This document shows positions 1 through 6,292 of a stretch of 6,292 bases of DNA, piece after piece (position 1 is the first letter of the stretch; the number at the start of each line of letters is the position of its first letter). Source of the DNA: CAZNNH01 sp964574335 (GTDB lineage Bacteria > Acidobacteriota > Vicinamibacteria > Fen-336); contig CAZNNH010000258.1 in the NCBI GenBank assembly GCA_964574335.1, forward strand, positions 1-6,292. The letters run 5' to 3'. The position numbers were made by a program, and so were the translations under genes. Under the pieces are notes generated by a model, which saw nothing but the letters and a program-made list of their open reading frames with translations, was not told where the DNA came from and searched no databases.

Positions 1-1525
1 CCCAGCCGTCGTAGTAGCGGATGATGTCGCGGAGCTGGCCCTTGCAGTTGGAGCAAGGGGCGCAGACGTACTTGTTGGTCTCGGGGCCGATCTGGTCCTT
101 GAAGGCCTCGAGGATCTGGCGGAACTTCATCCGTCCGGCCACCCGGGTGCGCCAGTCCGGGAAGTTGATCGAGGAGCAGACCGCGAAGCCCGACCCGCCG
201 CCGCAGCAGTAGTTGTCGACGCCGTGGGGCGTCATCTCGCGGAACTGAGGGCAGATCCTCTTCAAGATGTCGCGCTGCGGCTGGATGATCCCCATCGAGC
301 GGGTGATGTTGCACGGGTCGTGCAGGGTGACCGGGAAGTCGTTCCGCGAGGGATCGAGCTTCAGCCGGCCCTCGCGGATGATCTCCTCGAGCACCACCAG
401 CGAGGACTCGGCCGGCACGAACAGCTCGTAGGGGACCAGCCGGTCGGCGATAGGCATCGAGGCCTTGTGGGCGTGGCCGCACTCGCCCTGGAGGATCTTC
501 TTGACCCCCAGCTTCTTGGCGATCTCGTAGTGCTTGAGCACGATGCGCGCGTACTGCACGTCGTCGTAGAACAGGCCGTAGTTGACCGAGTCGTAGCCGA
601 CCATCTCGGAGGACATGGTCCAGCTCACCCCGGCCTTCTCCAGGATCACGCAGAAGGCCTGCAGATTCTCGGGCCAGGAGAGGAACTCGCCGGCGTTGTG
701 CATCACCAGGTACTCGGCCCCCGCCTTGTCGAAGGGGACCTTGAGGTCCAGCCCGGTCTTGTCCTTGATGTCCTCTTCGGCGAACTCGATCACGTCCTTC
801 AGCCCGGCCGGGTTGAGCCCGGTCGACGAGCCGGTCAGGAGCTGCTTCTGGGTGCCGGCCTCGTGGAGCTCCGGCATCTGGATCCCCAGCTCCTGGCTGA
901 AGAGCTTCCGGATCTCCCGGGTCATCAAGCCGTTGTCGACGCCCACCGGGCAGGCCTGGGCACAACGGCGGCACAGCGTGCAGCGGTATGACAGCTCGGC
1001 CAACGTGACCAGGGTGTCCCAGTTGAGCTCGATGTTGTTGCCCCGCAGCTTCGGGAAGAGGCTACCGCCGGGCTTGATGTAGCGGTCGACGATCTTGCGC
1101 AGCACCTCGGCCCGGAAGGTGGGCCGGTACATCTCAAGCCGGCCGGAGTCCGTGTAGACCCCGCAAGCCTCGCTGCAGGTCTGGCACAGCATGCAGTTTT
1201 CCAGCGACAAGAGCAGCGGCTGCAGGAAGGTCCAGTTGTCCTCCCGGCTCAGCAGCTTCTTGAGCCCCTCGAGGAACTGCGCCACCTTCTTGTCGCGCTC
1301 CTCGTCGTTCTGCGGCTTGGGGATCCGCAGCGCGCTCACGCCGTCCGGGCCGGCCTCGAAGCGCTGCTTCTGCTCCTCGGTCATCTCCGGGATCGGGTCA
1401 TCCTTCCAGTCCTGGTAGGGGGCGGGGAGCGGCACCAGACGGTTGACGTCGAGGGAGCGGTCCTCCTGCATCTGGCGGATCACGTCCTCGGGACGTTGAT
1501 AGGGCGGGTGAACGGTGGTCGTCAT
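1..1525 (-). CDS. dsrK: DsrK/HdrD-like iron-sulfur protein with CCG domain (C-terminus off left edge)
   Basis: Cytoplasmic iron-sulfur subunit of a membrane redox complex of the DsrMK / heterodisulfide-reductase HdrD type. In characterised relatives it exchanges electrons between the membrane cytochrome b and a thiol/disulfide substrate (DsrC trisulfide or CoM-S-S-CoB). Translation from ATG at 1525 gives 508 residues before the window edge. Visible motifs are a first [4Fe-4S] site C111-x2-C114-x2-C117-x3-C121, a second C182-x2-C185-x2-C188-x3-C192-P, a GECGHAH segment around C349, and a C-terminal CCG domain with HDPC (C405), CCGGG (C440-C441), C450 and CAPCSNC (C488, C491, C494). The first CCG half-domain (about 270-350) lacks a full cysteine set, as I recall for DsrK. 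A GGGGGAG ribosome site (1533-1539) sits 7 bases before the ATG and overlaps the end of dsrM, so the two are almost certainly cotranscribed and translationally coupled. Family lengths of roughly 540 suggest only a short tail is missing. HmeD or TmcB-type naming is an alternative; the substrate cannot be read from sequence. Confidence 0.88.
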   Translation of the reverse strand, partial: MTTTVHPPYQRPEDVIRQMQEDRSLDVNRLVPLPAPYQDWKDDPIPEMTEEQKQRFEAGPDGVSALRIPKPQNDEERDKKVAQFLEGLKKLLSREDNWTFLQPLLLSLENCMLCQTCSEACGVYTDSGRLEMYRPTFRAEVLRKIVDRYIKPGGSLFPKLRGNNIELNWDTLVTLAELSYRCTLCRRCAQACPVGVDNGLMTREIRKLFSQELGIQMPELHEAGTQKQLLTGSSTGLNPAGLKDVIEFAEEDIKDKTGLDLKVPFDKAGAEYLVMHNAGEFLSWPENLQAFCVILEKAGVSWTMSSEMVGYDSVNYGLFYDDVQYARIVLKHYEIAKKLGVKKILQGECGHAHKASMPIADRLVPYELFVPAESSLVVLEEIIREGRLKLDPSRNDFPVTLHDPCNITRSMGIIQPQRDILKRICPQFREMTPHGVDNYCCGGGSGFAVCSSINFPDWRTRVAGRMKFRQILEAFKDQIGPETNKYVCAPCSNCKGQLRDIIRYYDGW

Positions 1526-1529
1526 CGGG

Positions 1530-2411
1530 CTACTCCCCCTTGGGCTGCGGCGGCTGGGTGGCGACCTCGGCCCACGTCCGTCCAGCGCCCACGTGCGGCG
1601 CCGACCAGGAGACCCCGAAGTTGAGCGCCGCGGTCAGTCGGCGGTCGAGGGCCGTGCCCCTCACCCGCGGGCGGTCGTCCCACCTCACGTCATGGTAAAG
1701 GAAGTACTTGGCGAACATGTGGATCATGCGGGTGGCGGGAAAGTACATGAGGAACAGCGCCCCGATCCCCATCTGCGCCGCGAGCAGGGGACTCGCCGCC
1801 GGTACCCTCAGGCGGGTCAGATGGGCGACGGCTTCCGCTACCGGCGCCATCCCGGAAGACGCCACCCCGGCGCTGAGCGCGCCCAGCACCGCCAGAAGCC
1901 CCAGGTTCATGAGGTCGACCGGGGCCGTGTAGGGACGGAGCCGCGGATCCCGAGCCCGCAGCACCAGCAGGTACGCGGCGCCCACGGCCAAGAGCGCCCC
2001 ACCCAGCACGCCCCCGAGCTGCAGCAGCCGGAGCCACAGCTCCGAGCGCAAGCCGAGCGCCGAGACGAGCAGGCCGAAGGTCGTCACCAACAGCAGATAC
2101 AGCCCCCAGTGGAAGGGCATCGAGCCCCACCAGACGGGCCGGTTGTTCTTGAAGACGCCGTGGAGGAACAGGATCTCCTCCGCCATCACCAGGGGCGCGC
2201 CGAGCAGGCTCTTGTGGCGAGGCTTGGTCCACCACTCCGTCTCCTCGAGATAGGAGCCCCCATGGTCCCGGCGGGGCTCGTGGGCCACCGGGTAGAGATC
2301 CCAACGCAGATGGGCCGGGGCTCGCATGTACTTGACGGCTCGCAGCAGGCAACCCACCACGAGCACCACCCCGGCCAACCAGATCCACCAGAGAAGCGCT
2401 GTCTGTAGCAC
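1530..2411 (-). CDS. dsrM: DsrM/NarI-like membrane cytochrome b subunit
   Basis: Integral membrane subunit, probably di-heme b, that links the quinone pool to the DsrK-like protein encoded 4 bases downstream. From the GTG at 2411 it is 293 residues. Hydrophobic segments lie at about 1-22, 100-122, 131-152, 168-188 and 205-232, the five-helix layout of respiratory nitrate reductase gamma / DsrM proteins. Candidate heme-ligand histidines are H84 (FLHG), H101 (PFHWG) at the start of helix 2, H231 (RMIHMF) at the end of helix 5, and H240. The soluble tail (about 233-293) is rich in R, P and W. The start was set at GTG 2411 because GGAGG (2417-2421) precedes it by 5 bases; an in-frame TTG at 2426 lies upstream but has no Shine-Dalgarno. 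A sigma-54-like promoter lies about 50 bases upstream. The family assignment is firm at the level of NarI/DsrM-type cytochrome b; the exact subtype (DsrM, HmeC, TmcC) is inferred from the DsrK partner. Confidence 0.87.
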   Translation of the reverse strand: MLQTALLWWIWLAGVVLVVGCLLRAVKYMRAPAHLRWDLYPVAHEPRRDHGGSYLEETEWWTKPRHKSLLGAPLVMAEEILFLHGVFKNNRPVWWGSMPFHWGLYLLLVTTFGLLVSALGLRSELWLRLLQLGGVLGGALLAVGAAYLLVLRARDPRLRPYTAPVDLMNLGLLAVLGALSAGVASSGMAPVAEAVAHLTRLRVPAASPLLAAQMGIGALFLMYFPATRMIHMFAKYFLYHDVRWDDRPRVRGTALDRRLTAALNFGVSWSAPHVGAGRTWAEVATQPPQPKGE

Positions 2412-2416
2412 GTCAA

Positions 2417-2421
2417 CCTCC
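2417..2421 (-). promoter_or_regulatory. Ribosome binding site deciding the dsrM start
   Basis: GGAGG on the minus strand, 5 bases before GTG 2411. It selects this GTG over the in-frame TTG at 2426, which lies upstream of the Shine-Dalgarno and has nothing purine-rich ahead of it. Confidence 0.75.
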
Positions 2422-2461
2422 GTCAAAATCGGGGTTGAGACTTCACCTGTCCCACAAGTGG

Positions 2462-2477
2462 AGCAATTCGCATGCCG
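2462..2477 (-). promoter_or_regulatory. Sigma-54 (-24/-12) promoter candidate for dsrMK
   Basis: The minus strand reads CGGCATGCGAATTGCT. Against the RpoN consensus TGGCAYG-N4-TTGCW only the first base differs. GG (2476-2475) and GC (2464-2463) are exactly 10 bases apart. With GC at -13/-12 the transcript would start near 2451, giving a leader of about 40 bases that carries the GGAGG site and GTG start of dsrM. No comparable sigma-70 -35/-10 pair is visible in this gap. A sigma-54 promoter needs an AAA+ enhancer-binding activator, and none is encoded in the window. Confidence 0.65.
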
Positions 2478-2503
2478 GGAACGTCACGCTGCTGGAACGG
2501 CAC
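2478..2503. repeat. Short direct repeat abutting the dsrM sigma-54 promoter
   Basis: GGAACGTCAC (2478-2487) and GGAACGGCAC (2494-2503) match at 9 of 10 bases and are separated by 6 bases, a period of 16. Read on the minus strand the pair lies directly upstream of the -24 element, at about -27 to -52. It could be a regulator-binding site, though enhancer sites for sigma-54 activators usually lie further upstream. Chance similarity is possible. Confidence 0.35.
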
Positions 2504-2532
2504 TTGAATCATGGCCGGCGCGACCGCGTCAC

Positions 2533-2781
2533 TCAACCGTAACGGACCGGTCCGGGTGGTCTCTTTGGCCCGGCCCTGGCCACGAAATCGGCGCAGGCCG
2601 GCTCCGGATCCTGGAAGGTCCCGCGCGCCTGGCACAGGCCCGCCCGCCCGCGGCTCTCGCCCTGGGCCGAGGAAAGAATGCACAGACCGGGCAGCTCGGC
2701 CTCCAGGGTCCGCGGATCATCCAGGAAGAGACGGCAGCTTGTGCAATCCAACGCCGACGGTGCGCGATTCCTGCGTCCCAA
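2533..2781 (-). CDS. Small cysteine-rich protein, unknown function, possible metal-binding
   Basis: An 82-residue protein with no function I can name. Cysteines are C13-x2-C16, C34, C50 and C63, set in conserved-looking segments: LDCTSCRLFLDDP, LEAELPGL, LSSAQGESRG, AGLC and PACADF. This layout (CxxC near the N-terminus, an acidic turn, a LE..PGL segment, then two spaced Cys ending in C-x-D/E-F) resembles small hypothetical proteins I recall from proteobacterial genomes. Four Cys could bind Zn or Fe. The C-terminal 15 residues are Pro/Arg/Gly-rich. The start is TTG 2781, 5 bases after GAAGGGG; an in-frame TTG at 2808 is excluded because it falls inside the -12 element of a sigma-54-like promoter and has no Shine-Dalgarno. 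The gene points the same way as dsrMK, 121 bases ahead of it, with no obvious terminator between them, so readthrough is plausible. Residues 12-68 use strongly GC-ending codons, supporting coding. Confidence 0.68.
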   Translation of the reverse strand: MGRRNRAPSALDCTSCRLFLDDPRTLEAELPGLCILSSAQGESRGRAGLCQARGTFQDPEPACADFVARAGPKRPPGPVRYG

Positions 2782-2786
2782 GGGAT

Positions 2787-2793
2787 CCCCTTC
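2787..2793 (-). promoter_or_regulatory. Ribosome binding site deciding the small Cys protein start
   Basis: GAAGGGG on the minus strand, 5 bases before TTG 2781. It falls at the very 5' end of the transcript predicted from the sigma-54-like promoter (start near 2793), so the leader would be only about 12 bases. Confidence 0.5.
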
Positions 2794-2803
2794 CCCGCCG
2801 AGG

Positions 2804-2819
2804 TGCAATGGCCGTGCCC
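2804..2819 (-). promoter_or_regulatory. Sigma-54 (-24/-12) promoter candidate for the small Cys protein
   Basis: The minus strand reads GGGCACGGCCATTGCA. It matches TGGCACG-N4-TTGCA at every consensus position but the first. GG (2818-2817) and GC (2806-2805) are exactly 10 bases apart. The predicted transcript start is near 2793, just ahead of the Shine-Dalgarno and TTG start at 2781. It lies in the 72-base gap to the divergent hydrolase gene, so activator sites would have to lie in that gap or inside the hydrolase coding region. Confidence 0.68.
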
Positions 2820-2827
2820 CGTCCGCT

Positions 2828-2833
2828 TACACT
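2828..2833 (+). promoter_or_regulatory. Weak -10-like element ahead of the hydrolase gene
   Basis: TACACT (TATAAT at 4 of 6) lies 20 bases before GTG 2854 in the only non-coding gap available to drive this gene. No convincing -35 sequence is found 16-19 bases upstream, so this is a tentative call. Confidence 0.2.
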
Positions 2834-2840
2834 GGGAGGT

Positions 2841-2847
2841 GAGGAGG
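2841..2847 (+). promoter_or_regulatory. Ribosome binding site deciding the hydrolase start
   Basis: GAGGAGG, 6 bases before GTG 2854. The reading frame stays open for several hundred bases upstream, so this site is the main reason, together with family homology, for starting at the GTG. Confidence 0.75.
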
Positions 2848-2853
2848 AGCCTC

Positions 2854-3891
2854 GTGGACACGCTGACCCAGGGCCTGCTGGGCGCCACCGTCGGCCAGGC
2901 CTGCTGCGGCCGGTCGCTGGGACGTCGGGCCGTGGTCTACGGGGCCCTCGGTGGGCTGCTGCCGGACCTGGACATCCTGGCCGGCCTCTCACGGCCGCTC
3001 GGCGAGTTCCTGTATCACCGCGGGCCCACGCATGCCCTCTGGGTCGGACCGGTGGTCGGTCCGCTGCTCGGATACGCGATGTGGCGGGCCACCCGCCGGG
3101 CCGACGGTTCCGGTAGCGGTGCGTCTCCCCCGCTCCGCGCCTGGGTCACGCTCTTCGTGCTGGCCCTCTTCACACATCCGCTCCTCGACGTGTTCACAAC
3201 CTACGGCACCCAGCTCCTGGCCCCGTTTTCGCACCACCGGTTCGCGCTGAACGCGGTGGGGATCGTCGATCCCGCCTACTCGATGCTGCTGGTGGCGGCG
3301 TTGATCGTGGGCCGCGTCAACGGACCCGGCTCCCGATCCGCGGCCCGAGCGGCCGGGCTGGCGCTCCTGCTCAGCAGCGCCTACCTCCTCGGCGGTCTGT
3401 GGCTCAACCATCGGGCCGAGGGGTACGGCCGGGACCAGTTGGCCCGCGAGGGCTGGCAGGCCACGAAGGTGACGGCCTACCCGACGCTGTTTCAGCCGTT
3501 CCTGCGTCGGATCGTGGCCCGTGCGGACGACCGTGTGCGGGTGGGCTGGCTGAGCCTCTGGTCACCGCGCCCGATCTCGTGGGCGGAGGCCCTCGTGCCC
3601 CGCCACCCGCTCATCGAGGCGCTGGCGCGGAGTCGCGAGGGGCGGGTCTTCGCCTGGTTCGCGATGGACGAGACCTATCCGCGCGTCTTGCAGGGCGATG
3701 CGACAGCCACCGTCGAGATCGACGACATCCGCTACGGGTTCCCGGGCCCCGCAAGCGACGGCATCTGGGGGATCCGCGGCCACTTCGATGCACAGGGTCG
3801 GCTGCTGGCTCCCGTCGAGCGCTTCCATCGCCCGTTGCCGCTGCCGGCCGGGGCGGTGCTCGCGAACATCTTGCGCTACACGTTCGACTGA
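2854..3891 (+). CDS. YdjM-family membrane-bound metal-dependent hydrolase
   Basis: A 345-residue inner-membrane protein of the YdjM / LexA-regulated metal-dependent hydrolase family (Pfam PF04307, by recall). The substrate of the family is not established. Family signatures are the opening VDTLTQGLLGATVGQA, the acidic PDLD (37-40), H55-x4-H60 in YHRGPTH, and FTHPLLDVFTTYGTQLL from 106 (H108 and D112), all likely metal ligands, then VDP at 138-140. Hydrophobic helices run at about 23-45, 61-77, 97-112, 139-155 and 166-185. Residues from about 190 to 345 form a soluble domain with many aromatic residues, probably extracytoplasmic. The start at GTG follows GAGGAGG and coincides with the beginning of family similarity; the longer open frame upstream is antisense to the small Cys gene and is not protein-like. 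The gene is transcribed divergently from the DsrMK-like module and separated from the next gene by 256 bases. A functional link to either is not evident. Confidence 0.85.
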   Translation: MDTLTQGLLGATVGQACCGRSLGRRAVVYGALGGLLPDLDILAGLSRPLGEFLYHRGPTHALWVGPVVGPLLGYAMWRATRRADGSGSGASPPLRAWVTLFVLALFTHPLLDVFTTYGTQLLAPFSHHRFALNAVGIVDPAYSMLLVAALIVGRVNGPGSRSAARAAGLALLLSSAYLLGGLWLNHRAEGYGRDQLAREGWQATKVTAYPTLFQPFLRRIVARADDRVRVGWLSLWSPRPISWAEALVPRHPLIEALARSREGRVFAWFAMDETYPRVLQGDATATVEIDDIRYGFPGPASDGIWGIRGHFDAQGRLLAPVERFHRPLPLPAGAVLANILRYTFD

Positions 3892-4094
3892 CCCGTCGGC
3901 TCCGGCTCTGCCCAGGCGTGCCAAACGCCATGTCATGCCCCGCGAAGCGCCCGGACGGCGCGCCTACTGGGGACCGCGTATCCCCGTCGCGCCGTGTGCT
4001 ATGTTTCGAAAGGCACGTGGCTCCACTCCTGTCCGTTTCGCGGCCCGTGGTGCTCCCGGGATCGCCGTTCCTCCCGGCCCTTGCAGGGGAGATG

Positions 4095-4124
4095 GGCGGC
4101 GTCCCCGTGCCGGAGGGGGCCGCC
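4095..4124 (+). other. GC-rich hairpin in the leader of the acetoacetyl-CoA synthetase gene
   Basis: GGCGGC (4095-4100) pairs with GCCGCC (4119-4124), and CCCC (4103-4106) pairs with GGGG (4115-4118). A 2-base bulge and an 8-base loop (4107-4114) complete a ten-pair hairpin. It ends 12 bases before the GAGG ribosome site. It has no T-tract, so it is not a standard intrinsic terminator for the upstream hydrolase gene. The rest of the spacer (3892-4147) shows only a five-pair stem at 3915-3929 and a poor -10-like TATGTT at 4000-4005. No RNA gene or small ORF was convincing there. Confidence 0.35.
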
Positions 4125-4136
4125 GCCGCCCTTCGC

Positions 4137-4140
4137 GAGG
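4137..4140 (+). promoter_or_regulatory. Ribosome binding site deciding the acetoacetyl-CoA synthetase start
   Basis: GAGG, 7 bases before TTG 4148. It supports this TTG over in-frame upstream starts such as ATG 4001, whose added residues would be low-complexity Arg/Gly/Pro. Confidence 0.6.
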
Positions 4141-4147
4141 CCTGCCG

Positions 4148-6097
<1,950 letters not shown>

Positions 6098-6107
6098 CCG
6101 GTCCGGG

Positions 6108-6292
6108 TCAGGCCGCGGTCGGCGCCGGCTGGCCCTTCGGAAGCACCCAGCCCACCATCAGGTAGATCGGCAGGCTGGCCAGGAGCAGGGCCCCGTTGCC
6201 CCAGGTCATCGAGAAGCCCACGCTCAGGACCGGCGCCAGCACCGAGAAGATCCCGTTGATTCCCCAGGCCCAGGGCACGTAGGCGGGGGCCG
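6108..6292 (-). CDS. C-terminus of a multi-pass membrane protein, possibly spermidine synthase-like/MFS fusion (N-terminus off right edge)
   Basis: The last 60 codons and TGA stop (6108-6110) of a gene entering from the right. The peptide begins APAYVPWAWGINGIFSVLAP, followed by hydrophobic stretches at about 14-30 and 33-50 of the visible part and a short polar tail PKGQPAPTAA. The PWAWGINGxxSVLxxVLxV pattern is one I recall from the C-terminal transmembrane region of bacterial fused membrane/spermidine-synthase-like proteins. An ordinary MFS-type transporter is the alternative. Codon third positions are strongly G/C, as in the neighbours. It converges on aacS with a 10-base gap and no room for a conventional terminator outside the coding regions. 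Confidence 0.6.
   Translation of the reverse strand, partial: APAYVPWAWGINGIFSVLAPVLSVGFSMTWGNGALLLASLPIYLMVGWVLPKGQPAPTAA

Noticed and set aside
224..991. 255-codon plus-strand frame opposite dsrK
   Set aside because: It is antisense to the iron-sulfur gene with its intact cysteine motifs, and its His/Leu/Val-rich composition is characteristic of a shadow frame.
1515..2408. 297-codon plus-strand frame opposite dsrM
   Set aside because: It is antisense to a clear five-helix cytochrome b gene; the translation is Arg/Gln/His/Pro-rich with no domain pattern.
2452..2461. CCAC-AA-GTGG small palindrome near the predicted dsrM transcript start
   Set aside because: Four-base arms are too short to distinguish from chance.
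2544..2553. Perfect 10-base palindrome GGACCGGTCC
   Set aside because: It lies inside the 3' end of the small Cys gene, and isolated 10-base palindromes are expected in GC-rich DNA.
2326..2853. Open frame extending the hydrolase upstream
   Set aside because: It overlaps the small Cys gene, the sigma-54-like sites and part of dsrM on the other strand. The translation is not protein-like, and the family start coincides with GTG 2854.
3915..3929. GGCGT/ACGCC hairpin after the hydrolase stop as a terminator
   Set aside because: It has only five base pairs and no following T-run, so it is too weak to call.
4010..4026. Possible sigma-54 promoter before aacS (GGCACG near 4012)
   Set aside because: The -24 half is good but the -12 half lacks the required GC at the correct spacing. 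Another TTGCA near 4081-4085 lacks the -24 GG.
4001..4147. In-frame upstream extension of acetoacetyl-CoA synthetase (ATG 4001, or further into the hydrolase gene at 3698)
   Set aside because: The added residues are low-complexity Arg/Gly/Pro and partly overlap the hydrolase gene. Family similarity begins right after TTG 4148, which has its own GAGG site and gives the normal length.

Overview
The window is GC-rich DNA (by eye about two-thirds or more G+C) from a bacterium, with tightly packed genes, strong G/C third-position bias and frequent GTG/TTG starts. The gene content is a DsrMK-like membrane redox module, an acetoacetyl-CoA synthetase and a YdjM-type membrane hydrolase. This fits a high-GC soil or subsurface lineage such as Methylomirabilota/Rokubacteria, Desulfobacterota/Myxococcota relatives or another deep proteobacterial-type MAG. 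No marker gene is present, so the taxonomy is only an inference.

Layout. Positions 1-1525 (minus, running off the left edge) hold a DsrK/HdrD-type iron-sulfur protein with two [4Fe-4S] motifs and a C-terminal CCG domain. Four bases upstream, positions 1530-2411 (minus) hold its membrane partner, a DsrM/NarI-like cytochrome b. Further upstream on the same strand, positions 2533-2781 hold a small four-to-five-cysteine protein of unknown function. Divergent from these, positions 2854-3891 (plus) hold a YdjM-family membrane-bound metal-dependent hydrolase. A 256-base spacer follows, containing a GC-rich hairpin, and then a full-length acetoacetyl-CoA synthetase at 4148-6097 (plus). At the right edge a convergent gene (6108-6292, minus) contributes only its C-terminus, a multi-pass membrane protein.

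Regulation is the most striking part. Two very good matches to the sigma-54 (RpoN) -24/-12 promoter lie on the minus strand. One is just upstream of the small cysteine protein (2804-2819) and one is just upstream of dsrM (2462-2477). Both have the exact GG-N10-GC spacing, and each is followed at a sensible distance by a Shine-Dalgarno sequence and the chosen start codon. A direct repeat (2478-2503) abuts the dsrM promoter on its upstream side. The inferred picture is an RpoN-controlled unit in which the small Cys protein and the DsrMK-like complex are expressed together. The complex would pass electrons between the membrane quinone pool and a cytoplasmic thiol/disulfide or other carrier. No dsrAB, dsrC or dsrJOP is visible here, so the physiological partner is unknown. 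The hydrolase and the acetoacetyl-CoA synthetase appear to be unrelated, separately expressed genes.
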